A stretch of DNA of 35,696 nucleotides from Oscillospiraceae bacterium (GTDB lineage: Bacteria; Bacillota; Clostridia; Oscillospirales; Oscillospiraceae), in assembly GCA_015068335.1 (NCBI GenBank), contig SVKT01000002.1, positions 1 through 35,696 of the forward strand, read 5' to 3'. The translations under genes and the position numbers were made by a program. How positions within the stretch are numbered: position 1 is the first letter of the stretch; every line of letters begins with the position of its first letter. The notes below the pieces were generated by a model, which saw nothing but the letters and a program-made list of their open reading frames with translations, was not told the DNA's origin and made no database searches. This document shows, piece by piece, positions 24,851 to 32,105 of this stretch.

Positions 24851-26170
24851 ATGCAGGTAAAGAAAATCGTTGCGATTTTTTATCTTATGTACACGGCGTA
24901 TATTCTGATCATCTGCGGGATGACGGACATCACCGTGTTATATATCCTGCCGGCACTGGGTGCGCTGTGGCTGTCCTATGCGTGCTTTGCCGGGGGGGCA
25001 AGGCTGTCGGGAAGGCTGCAAACGCAGCGGATACCGATCTCCCTGCCGAACTACATTTCTCTGCGGCCGGGAGAGCAGGCCCTTTTGTGGGCGGCTGCGA
25101 TCTTCGGCTCGATGGTGTGCTCTGTGTTTGTGGTGCACTTTTATACCGGTATGTGGCCTGCCGCCGTTGTGAGAAATCTGCTTACCGGCGTTTCCAATTA
25201 CTATACCTACGCGTACTATTTCGCAGAGTATGTGGCGGATCTATCCGCCTTTGCCAAACTGCCGTATATCCTGATGAATGCGTTTATTATGGCGGTGTTT
25301 GCCTTTGGCGTTGTGTACTGGGGCTTCCGGCCAAGGGTCACGCCGGGCGCGCTGCTGATGGCGCTGCTGTGCAGTGCGGGCTATCTCTGCGTTTCCGTGG
25401 GACGAGGCACCAACATTGAACTGTATCTGTTTGTGATCCTTGTGGTGTATATCATTCTTCGCAGGGTGAAACTGGCGCTGGCGCTGGACCATTTCAGCGC
25501 AAGGATCATCAAGACCCTGCTGCTTTGCTTTTGCGTGGGCCTTGCGCTGGTGGCGGTGTACTATGTGGTGCTGGACGCCCGCGGCTACCATCCGCAGGTG
25601 TGGATCACCGAGGACATTATGTATGATTCCTCCACGCTGATCGCCCGGTATCTGCCGACCTTTGCGCTTTTGATCCTGAACCTGTTTGGCTACCTGGGCT
25701 TCGGCCTGTTTTATATTGCGTCCTTTATGCAGGAAGTATGGGTCGCAAGCCCTGTGAATTTTCTGGCGGCCTTCCTTCCGGGCGGCTATTCGCTGCTGGT
25801 GGGGGAGAACACCATCAGCATTATGGAGCGCACCATCGACGTAGGTGTCAAATGGCACGCGGATCTGATCAACGGGGTCAATACCTTTGGCATTTTCGGG
25901 CTCTTTCTGCTGATCGGCCTGCTGGGCTTTGTCTGTGAGAAACAGGAGGCTCTGGGCGGCCAGTGGAGCCATATGCTGGAATTTCTGATCCTTCTGCAAA
26001 TGCTTTCTTTTCCTGTGGGAAATTTTGTTGTGGTTTCCAGCGGCACACGGATCCTGGCGCTGCTGGTGATCGCAGCATCTGTCGTAAGACGCCGCCCGCA
26101 AACGGCTGCGGCAAATGCCGCGGCGCCGGCAGAGGGCACAGAGCAGAACATAACACAACAGATGGGATAA
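24851..26170 (+). CDS. Polysaccharide repeat-unit polymerase, Wzy-like
   Basis: The protein is 439 residues with roughly ten hydrophobic helices and no soluble catalytic domain. A large extracytoplasmic loop (about 235-310; GYHPQVWITEDIMYDSS) and SVGRGTN near 185 suit an O-antigen polymerase. It sits between a glycosyltransferase gene and the Wzz gene, as usual for wzy. Wzy proteins have little sequence conservation, so the call depends on topology and context. The start at 24851 follows GAGGAG; the upstream part of the frame overlaps the previous gene. Confidence 0.7.
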   Translation: MQVKKIVAIFYLMYTAYILIICGMTDITVLYILPALGALWLSYACFAGGARLSGRLQTQRIPISLPNYISLRPGEQALLWAAAIFGSMVCSVFVVHFYTGMWPAAVVRNLLTGVSNYYTYAYYFAEYVADLSAFAKLPYILMNAFIMAVFAFGVVYWGFRPRVTPGALLMALLCSAGYLCVSVGRGTNIELYLFVILVVYIILRRVKLALALDHFSARIIKTLLLCFCVGLALVAVYYVVLDARGYHPQVWITEDIMYDSSTLIARYLPTFALLILNLFGYLGFGLFYIASFMQEVWVASPVNFLAAFLPGGYSLLVGENTISIMERTIDVGVKWHADLINGVNTFGIFGLFLLIGLLGFVCEKQEALGGQWSHMLEFLILLQMLSFPVGNFVVVSSGTRILALLVIAASVVRRRPQTAAANAAAPAEGTEQNITQQMG

Positions 26171-26185
26171 AAGAGGGGAAACGAT

Positions 26186-27499
26186 ATGAACGATACCATT
26201 ACGACAACAGAACTGATTGCGCTGGTGATCCGGGGCGGGAAAAAGATCCTCTGCGCCGCTTTGGTGTGTGCGGTGCTGCTGGGCGCTGTGCAGGCGAGCG
26301 TTGAGATTCGCGGCAAAGACAGCGAACTGGCCACCAAGGAGGAGGAAGAATACTACCAGGAACTCCGCCGTCTGGAAAAAACCGTTGCCCGGGAAGAAGA
26401 GCGCCTTGCGGAGCGGCAGGAGTATCTTGACAACAGCCTCTATATGAAACTGAATCCGTATGATATCTATACCACGACCATTTCTCTGGCGGTGGCGGAT
26501 CTGGACTACGAGGCGGTCCATCAGGCTTATCTGGAAGATGTGCCGGTGGAATACCTGACGAATAAGATCGTCAACTACTATCTGACGCTGTGGAACGCGG
26601 CGGATCTCCCCTCTGTGCTGGGTCTGCCTGCGTATGAGGCGGTTGCCGAAAAATACGTGCGCGAACTGGTGTCTGTAACGGCAGCGGGCGACGGCGGCCT
26701 GACGATCCTGGCAGTGGGAGCCGATGCGGCGCAGAGTGAAGCGCTGGCAAGCGCTGCGCAGGATCTGCTGCACGCCAAGCAGGCGGCAGTTGCTGCCGGC
26801 TCCTATGACCACGCATTTTCCCTTTTGGGCAATACCACCAAGGGCATCATTGATTACGGTATGGCAACGGCTCAGCAGGAACGGTATGACGATCTGGATC
26901 TCATCAAAGAAAATATTATCGACGCGAAACTGAAAATGAGAGAACTGTCGGCTCCGGATTCCGGGGCAGTCGCCGTCATTAAACTGGTGATCGCCGGTGC
27001 GTTCATTGGCGCCGTGGCGGCCTGCCTGTGGATCTGCCTGCAAGGCATTCTGGGCGGCAAGGTGCTGTCCTCCCATCAGGTGGAGCGCACGTTCCAACTC
27101 CCCATTCTGGGTTCTGCGGAGCGCAGCACGGGCCTGTTTGTCCGCGGGGCAAACGCCGTGGCCGGGGAGCGTATGTGGCGGGATCAGACCCAGGCGCTGG
27201 ATTATATCGGGCAGCGGGCAAAGGTGCTGTGTGCCGGTAAGAAGATCCTGCTCACCTCCACGCTGCCCTGCGCGGCTGACTGTGCAGCGGTGCAGGCGCT
27301 GACCGCCGCTGTGGGCGAGGAGCACGTGCGGTTTGTGGCAGATTTTCTGCACGATCCCGATGCCGTGCAGTCTATGGCGGAATGCGAGGAAGTGCTGCTT
27401 CTGGAAGCGGTCGGCCGCACGAAACTGTCTGCGGTGTCTGCGGTGGTGGATGCCGCCCGCCGCTGCGGCTGCCCCGTCAGCGGATTTGTGCTGATTTGA
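26186..27499 (+). CDS. Chain-length regulator (Wzz-like) with degenerate BY-kinase domain
   Basis: The protein is 437 residues. A first membrane segment (about 19-38) precedes an extracytoplasmic coiled-coil region (about 45-260; EEEEYYQELRRLEKTVAREEERLAERQ), a second membrane segment (about 264-288) and a cytoplasmic domain of about 145 residues. That domain has the outline of a CpsD-type tyrosine kinase (KKILLTSTLPCAADCAA, then EEVLLLEAVGRTKLSAV and CPVSGFVLI). The Walker A glycine-lysine signature is missing and no Tyr-rich tail is present. It probably sets polymer length but cannot autophosphorylate. It follows the Wzy-like gene and precedes the flippase gene. Confidence 0.75.
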   Translation: MNDTITTTELIALVIRGGKKILCAALVCAVLLGAVQASVEIRGKDSELATKEEEEYYQELRRLEKTVAREEERLAERQEYLDNSLYMKLNPYDIYTTTISLAVADLDYEAVHQAYLEDVPVEYLTNKIVNYYLTLWNAADLPSVLGLPAYEAVAEKYVRELVSVTAAGDGGLTILAVGADAAQSEALASAAQDLLHAKQAAVAAGSYDHAFSLLGNTTKGIIDYGMATAQQERYDDLDLIKENIIDAKLKMRELSAPDSGAVAVIKLVIAGAFIGAVAACLWICLQGILGGKVLSSHQVERTFQLPILGSAERSTGLFVRGANAVAGERMWRDQTQALDYIGQRAKVLCAGKKILLTSTLPCAADCAAVQALTAAVGEEHVRFVADFLHDPDAVQSMAECEEVLLLEAVGRTKLSAVSAVVDAARRCGCPVSGFVLI

Positions 27500-27520
27500 T
27501 TTGGCAGTCAGGCTGACAGT

Positions 27521-28738
27521 ATGAAAAACGATTCTCTGTCCGGCTCTTTGAAGGGTCGGGTGGCCAGTATCGCGGGAGACTTTGTCGTTCACATCCTGGC
27601 CTTTTTGATCTACACGGTGGCGCGCCAGATCATCGTGTTCCCGGTGCTGGCGCACCACTTGGCAGACGATGTGTACGGTATGCTTCTGACGGTGGTGGGC
27701 TTTGCCAATGTCTGCACGGCGCTGATCGGCGGCTCGCTGAACAATATCCGCCTGATCCGTGATGCGCAGTATCAGGAAAAGGGGGAACTGGGCGATTTCC
27801 AGATCCTCGGCGCGGTGGGCTCCGGCGTTTCGGTGGTTGTTGCCGCGGTCTTGTGGGCGGTGTTCCGTCTGCACGCGCTGACGGCGCTGCTGCTGGCCCT
27901 TTATCTTGTGGTTTCCAATTACTATCAGTATGCAACGGCGTTTTATCGTCTGAAACTGGATTTCAAGCGCAACCTGATCGCTTACAGCATCTCTGCCGGC
28001 GTGTATGTGCTGGCGGCGTTCTGCCTGGCCACGCCGCTGCTGTGGCCTGCGGTGTTCCTGCTGGGCGAAGGGGCGGGACTGGCCTATTGCATCGTGACCA
28101 CGAAGTTCCATCGAGAGCCCTTCCGCCGCACGGCCCTTATGGCGGCCACGGCAAAGGACTTTGTGGGCTATATGATGACCAACCTGGTGGGCAACCTGCT
28201 GACCTATGCCGACCGCTTCATCGTCTTTGCGGCGATGAGTGCCGCCAGCGTGTCCTACTATTCCACGGCCTCTTTCTTCGGCAAGAGCGCCGCGCTGGTT
28301 ATGACGCCGGTGGCCAGTGTGCTTCTGGGCTACTTTGCGCAGAAGAACTTTAAGCCCTCAAAGAAATTGTTTGCCCTGATCAACGGCATTTCGCTGGCCT
28401 GTATTGCAGCCTTTCTGCTGGTCAGTCAGGTGCTGGCGCCCTGGGTCACGAAACTGCTCTATCCCACGTTGTTCCAACAGTCGGCGCCCTATATTTTCCT
28501 GGCGAATCTGGGCGCTATGCTGGGGATTGCCGCCGTGATGGCGCAGCCGATGATTTTGAAGAGTTGCTCCATCAAGTGGGTCCTGGCGATCCAGATCCTG
28601 TACGGCGCGGTGTATCTGGCCGCGGCGCTGTGGTTGCTTCCGCTGTATGGACTGTACGGCTTTTGCTGGGCAACGATCCTTTCCGGCGCTGTGCGGATGC
28701 TGGCGTTGTATATCCTGGGTTTCCTCAAACTTCCCTGA
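27521..28738 (+). CDS. Lipid-linked oligosaccharide flippase, Wzx-like
   Basis: The protein is 405 residues with about twelve hydrophobic helices. The N-terminal basic stretch followed by VARQIIVFPVLAHHLADDVYGM, and the central NLLTYADRFIVFAAMSAASVSYYSTA segment, are typical of Wzx proteins in the MOP superfamily. It should move the undecaprenyl-linked repeat unit to the outer face of the membrane. It is the last gene of the 14736-28738 operon and ends just before a strong hairpin. Confidence 0.85.
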   Translation: MKNDSLSGSLKGRVASIAGDFVVHILAFLIYTVARQIIVFPVLAHHLADDVYGMLLTVVGFANVCTALIGGSLNNIRLIRDAQYQEKGELGDFQILGAVGSGVSVVVAAVLWAVFRLHALTALLLALYLVVSNYYQYATAFYRLKLDFKRNLIAYSISAGVYVLAAFCLATPLLWPAVFLLGEGAGLAYCIVTTKFHREPFRRTALMAATAKDFVGYMMTNLVGNLLTYADRFIVFAAMSAASVSYYSTASFFGKSAALVMTPVASVLLGYFAQKNFKPSKKLFALINGISLACIAAFLLVSQVLAPWVTKLLYPTLFQQSAPYIFLANLGAMLGIAAVMAQPMILKSCSIKWVLAIQILYGAVYLAAALWLLPLYGLYGFCWATILSGAVRMLALYILGFLKLP

Positions 28739-28743
28739 AAAGC

Positions 28744-28780
28744 AGATCCCCGCTGTCCGTCGGACAGCGGGGATCTTTCT
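28744..28780. terminator. Terminator between the glycan operon and phage operon A
   Basis: A 15-bp perfect stem (28744-28758 with 28762-28776) with a three-base loop. T-richness is modest on both sides (TTCT on +, short T-run on -), so it probably serves both converging operons. Confidence 0.8.
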
Positions 28781-28793
28781 GCGCCTGCGGCGT

Positions 28794-28934
28794 TTATTTT
28801 TCCAGAGCGGCGGTGAGCGCGGCGATCTCCGCCCCGGTCAGGCGGGGATAGTCTTTCAGGATCGCTTTCAGCGCCTCGCCTCTGTCCATTCTGCGGCGCA
28901 CGACCCGCAGCAGGACTTTCAAAGCGGTGGTCAT
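28794..28934 (-). CDS. Small phage protein, XkdX-like (46 aa)
   Basis: A 46-residue frame starts with the ATG at 28934, overlapping the preceding stop (ATGA), with GGAGGTG upstream; it ends at TAA 28794-28796. The sequence is basic at the start (VLLRVVRRRMDRGEAL) and ends LTGAEIAALTAALEK. Tiny proteins of this size and pattern, ending in a predicted helix after a LT..E motif, follow the fibre and XkdW genes in PBSX-like elements (XkdX family). The function is unknown. The assignment rests on position and size. Confidence 0.55.
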   Translation of the reverse strand: MTTALKVLLRVVRRRMDRGEALKAILKDYPRLTGAEIAALTAALEK

Positions 28935-29191
28935 TCTGCGTCACCTCCGTAGATCAGTTCCGCCAGCAGATCTTCCAGTTCTGCCATACGGTCGGCGGGA
29001 GAGGGGTTTTCGTTCTTCCAGTCTGCCCGCAGGGTTTCAGAGCAGTCGGCACGGGAGGACAGTTCCGTCCACGGAGCCAGCGGTGCAAAGACGCCGTTGG
29101 CGGTAACGACCCTGGAATCGGTATAGGAAAGCACGTCCTGCATTTCCGTCACGACCTGTCTGGTTTCGGTGTTGTAAAGATACAGATTCAT
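28931..29191 (-). CDS. Small phage tail protein, XkdW-position (86 aa)
   Basis: The protein is 86 residues beginning NLYLYNTETRQVVTEMQDVLSYTD, a beta-hairpin type N-terminus seen in small proteins encoded next to clostridial tail fibres. The C-terminus is an acidic helix (MAELEDLLAELIYGG). It lies between the fibre gene (14-base gap, GGAGG site) and the XkdX-like gene, the XkdW position. A role in fibre attachment or assembly is inference. Confidence 0.55.
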   Translation of the reverse strand: MNLYLYNTETRQVVTEMQDVLSYTDSRVVTANGVFAPLAPWTELSSRADCSETLRADWKNENPSPADRMAELEDLLAELIYGGDAE

Positions 29192-29205
29192 CCGGCATTC
29201 CTCCT

Positions 29206-30267
29206 TTACGCGGTGGGTGTCCCGTCGGGATAAACGATCAGACCGCCCTGATTCAGATTGGAGGCGGCGCCAAACGTTTCGTCCACATCGATGCCCATTG
29301 TGATAATGGCGCCGTGCTGTACGATGGCGCCGATGGTGTTGTCGGCATATGTGCCGTTGTGGACGGCCAGTCGTCCGGTGCCGCTCCCCTGTAAGGCGAT
29401 CCAGAAGTTTTGGATCGTGGGATTATCCAGAAAAACTTTGGAACGGTCGAAGTGGAGACCGTAAGCGGAGGGAGCGCCGGCGCCGTTCAGGACGCAGGAG
29501 GACAGCCGCACGTTGGCGCAGTTTGCAATGTACAGCGCCTGACCGTATTGTTCGGCGGCCCGGGGAGCAAAGGAACTGCTTGTCATAGAGACCGGCAGGG
29601 AGATTTCCTGCAAAATGACTTCCTGAGCAAACTCGCCGCCGAAGAGTTGCAAACTGCCGCTTCCGTAGAAGGAGGAGATGGTGATCTTCTCCTCCACGGC
29701 GCCGGACACATAGATGCTCAGATGCTTGGTGAGCAGTTTGGGGATGGCGTCCAAATACGCTTGCAGCGCCGAGGCTTCCACAACGGCGGTTTCGGAGGGC
29801 ACCGCAGCGGCGGTGACCTGCGTGCGGATGGGGGCAAAGGCCTCTTCCGTGATCAGACCGGCGGGGGCGCAAAGAATGTGGATCTCCTGGGCCTGGGCAA
29901 GCGTTTCTTCCAGATAAAAGCGCAGCACCATCCGGGAAGCGGGAGAGATGGCGATGGGGGCGTCCGGACGGTATACCTTGTACAGGATTTCTCCCTCATC
30001 GGGATCGGTGGCGAAAACACCCACCTCCGTCAGGAGATATTCGCCGGAGGCTTCTGCGGCAACCAGGATCGCCGGCAGGGTGGCGATGTTTTCGGAAAAA
30101 ACGGGGGAATTGACCGCCAGCGCCTGCATCGGCTGGTCCAACTGGGTGGCGGAATCAGAGGTGGCGCCGCAGCCGGCCGCCACGCGGGTAATGGTCAGGG
30201 GCGCGCCGATGCCCGACTTTGCGGACAAAGCCAGCCCCTTTTGCGTATAGAAACCGTGTACTTCCAT
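29206..30267 (-). CDS. Phage tail fibre with beta-helix C-terminus (XkdV-position)
   Basis: The protein is 353 residues. About residues 1-145 match the tail-fibre N-terminal domain that joins the baseplate (YTQKGLALSAKSG, LPAILVAAE, YLLTEVGVFATDPDEGEILYKV, RFYLEETLAQA). About 185-350 is a run of short beta-strand repeats (AVEEKITISSFYGSG, LYIANCANVRLSSCVLNGAG, VFLDNPTIQNFWIALQG), like a right-handed beta-helix receptor-binding domain. It would recognise a cell-surface glycan. The gene starts 15 bases after the scaffold gene with AAAGGAG upstream, although in related elements it follows XkdU. Confidence 0.75.
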   Translation of the reverse strand: MEVHGFYTQKGLALSAKSGIGAPLTITRVAAGCGATSDSATQLDQPMQALAVNSPVFSENIATLPAILVAAEASGEYLLTEVGVFATDPDEGEILYKVYRPDAPIAISPASRMVLRFYLEETLAQAQEIHILCAPAGLITEEAFAPIRTQVTAAAVPSETAVVEASALQAYLDAIPKLLTKHLSIYVSGAVEEKITISSFYGSGSLQLFGGEFAQEVILQEISLPVSMTSSSFAPRAAEQYGQALYIANCANVRLSSCVLNGAGAPSAYGLHFDRSKVFLDNPTIQNFWIALQGSGTGRLAVHNGTYADNTIGAIVQHGAIITMGIDVDETFGAASNLNQGGLIVYPDGTPTA

Positions 30268-30282
30268 AGGATACTCCTTTCG

Positions 30283-30573
30283 TCAGCGAATGCGGCGCAC
30301 GCCGCGGGGGAGCCGCTGGGGCGTGGGAGGGGTCATCAGGGGCGGCTGCTGGGGAAGGCGCTTGCGGACGTCTTCGGTGAGGGCTGCCTGGTAGGCGCTG
30401 CAAAACTGCTCGGTCCTCGCGTCGGTGTCGCGGTCATCTGCACCCACCAGCAGAGAGGAAAAAGCGGTGGGGATGCCTGCCGCTTCCAGAGCGGTCTGGG
30501 CGCGGGACTGCTGGATGCGCTGGTGCTTTTCCAGACGCAGGGCTTCCAGTTCCTGCTTTTCTTCTTCGGTCAT
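30283..30573 (-). CDS. Short phage scaffold-like protein (DUF4355-like)
   Basis: The protein is 96 residues. The ATG at 30573 is preferred over an upstream TTG that overlaps the portal stop, because GAAAGGAG lies upstream at good spacing. An N-terminal charged helix (EEEKQELEALRLEKHQ) is followed by LEAAGIPTAFSSLLVGAD and a Pro-rich basic tail. The middle resembles the C-terminal part of DUF4355 capsid scaffolds, which are usually about twice as long with a longer coiled coil. It directly follows the portal gene, where a scaffold is expected. Confidence 0.5.
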   Translation of the reverse strand: MTEEEKQELEALRLEKHQRIQQSRAQTALEAAGIPTAFSSLLVGADDRDTDARTEQFCSAYQAALTEDVRKRLPQQPPLMTPPTPQRLPRGVRRIR

Positions 30574-30587
30574 CTTAAAAACTCCTT

Positions 30588-31847
30588 TCAACGGTCGGGC
30601 TGCTGGCTGCGCTGCAAATCCTCTGCCTTTCTGCGCAGTTCGTCGTCCACGTCGCTCACCCAGGGCAGTTGTTCCAGAATGGTTCGCTGGGACAGCACGG
30701 GAGACAGGGATAGCAGCGTTGCTGCCAGTTCGGCGTGGTTCTGGGGCAGATTTTTGTAGAAGGTGATGTGACCCTGGGTCAGATCCACCGGAGCGCCCAG
30801 CAGAGAATACCCGCCGGAGAGGGTTTTCAGCAGGTGATGCATCCCCTCGGTAAAACTCCGCTCCTTGGCCGCTCTGACCTGTTCAATGCCCCACAGTTTG
30901 TATTGCAGCGCCACACCGGAGGCGTTGCCGGAAAAACTTTCGTCAGAGAGATCCGGCGTCATAGAAAGTTGCAGGATGCTGCGGCGCAGGTTGTTTTCCA
31001 ACTGGGCCAGCGCCTCGTGGTTCAGGTTTTTCACCACGAATTCTGCCCGGCCTCCCTCTGCCAGAGAGAGGACACGGGTGCGGTTGGCGTTGTCGATGTC
31101 CCCCTGTGTTGTCCCCTGCATCCCGTAGAGCGCGAGGAACGCATTGGCCACGGACTGCATATCGTCCATCGCGCCGGAGAGCAGGAGGTTGTAGGAATCC
31201 ACCAGATCGGTCACCATTTCAAAGTCTCCGGTCCGCTGGCAGTTGTTGGAGAAGGGGATCAGGGCGACAGCGCCCAGCGGGTTTTCCTCCGGCGTGCCGA
31301 AGCGGACGCGCTGGCCGTCCCAGAGGAACGGTGTGTTTCTGCCTGCTTGGTAAAGCACGCCGCCGGTCGTGCCCTCGGCCTGACGAAATAGCCGCACGCA
31401 AGCCAGCAGAGGGTCGCCGGCCTCTGCGCTGCGCAGGGCAAAGCAGGAGCAGGGGTCGCAGCGGCAGATGTGGATGCCGCTGCGGTCCAGCCATACCAGC
31501 AGAAAGCCCTCGCCGCAGATGCTCAGATCTCTGCCGATGTCAAAGAGCGTGTGCTCCATAGAAAGGGCGGCGTAAGCCCGGGCGTCCTCTGCTCTGGTGT
31601 AGGACAGAGTAGGGGGAAGACCGAGAAAATAGCCGGTCTGCACCTCTGTGATGTAGCGGGGGAAGGGGACGCGCAACTGGTTGTTGGGGCGACCCCGGAC
31701 GGCCTCCCCCTTGGGGACGGGCTGTTCGCCCCGATAGTAATCCATCAGCCGTTCCCTGTGGGGGCGGACACGGCGGAAGAATTCGGCCACGGCGTCAGAG
31801 AGGGTGTCCTCTGTCAGCGGCCCGACGCAAATGATATCCTGATTCAA
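30588..31847 (-). CDS. Phage portal protein, SPP1 gp6-like
   Basis: The protein is 419 residues. The frame runs on far upstream, but the TTG at 31847 is chosen because AGGAGG sits seven bases before it and the protein then starts as the family does. Supporting segments are RLMDYYRGEQPVPKGE, PNNQLRVPFPRYITEVQTGYFLG, PLGAVALIPFSNNCQRTGDFE, and LVDSYNLLLSGAMDDMQSVANAFLAL, all typical of Phage_prot_Gp6 (PF05133). The portal is the dodecameric DNA gate and head-tail docking ring. No terminase gene lies upstream; a promoter region and a divergent PglF-like gene lie there instead. It is slightly shorter than most relatives. Confidence 0.85.
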   Translation of the reverse strand: MNQDIICVGPLTEDTLSDAVAEFFRRVRPHRERLMDYYRGEQPVPKGEAVRGRPNNQLRVPFPRYITEVQTGYFLGLPPTLSYTRAEDARAYAALSMEHTLFDIGRDLSICGEGFLLVWLDRSGIHICRCDPCSCFALRSAEAGDPLLACVRLFRQAEGTTGGVLYQAGRNTPFLWDGQRVRFGTPEENPLGAVALIPFSNNCQRTGDFEMVTDLVDSYNLLLSGAMDDMQSVANAFLALYGMQGTTQGDIDNANRTRVLSLAEGGRAEFVVKNLNHEALAQLENNLRRSILQLSMTPDLSDESFSGNASGVALQYKLWGIEQVRAAKERSFTEGMHHLLKTLSGGYSLLGAPVDLTQGHITFYKNLPQNHAELAATLLSLSPVLSQRTILEQLPWVSDVDDELRRKAEDLQRSQQPDR

Positions 31848-31991
31848 CGATTGACCTCCTTTTCGGTTTTTTTCAGTGTAGGAGGGATCGGTGAGATGTA
31901 CTTGGGAAGAAAAACAGGAAAATGCTTCCGGGAAAACGGACATTTGGGAAGGAACGTGACGCAGCCTCTTCCCGGAATTTTGACAAAAACC

Positions 31992-32020
31992 TTTCCATCG
32001 TCGGGAAAATGTGATATATT
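31992..32020 (+). promoter_or_regulatory. Extended -10 promoter of the PglF-like gene
   Basis: A TGATATATT extended -10 (hexamer TATATT 32015-32020) lies 17 bp after a weak -35, TTTCCA (31992-31997). A better -35 match, TTGACA at 31980, is too far away (29 bp). The 258-base region 31848-32105 is shared with the divergent portal gene, for which a TACACT -10-like hexamer near 31877-31882 (- strand) is the best but weak candidate. Confidence 0.5.
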
Positions 32021-32105
32021 GCGAGTTGAAAAAGTGCGTGCCGCCCCGAAGGGTCTGGCGCGCTTTCGGTACGAGATAGACGGAATGTGAAAGGCTGACA
32101 GGAAT

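Noticed and set aside
25241..28111. 956-codon open frame on the - strand across wzy, wzz and wzx genes
   Set aside because: It is a codon-phase shadow of three well-recognised + strand genes; its translation is His/Gln/Arg-rich with no domain pattern and no ribosome site.
3060..31860. Prophage attachment sites or integrase-borne element boundaries
   Set aside because: I found no matching direct repeats at the phage block edges, no tRNA gene and no integrase, so no att site can be supported.
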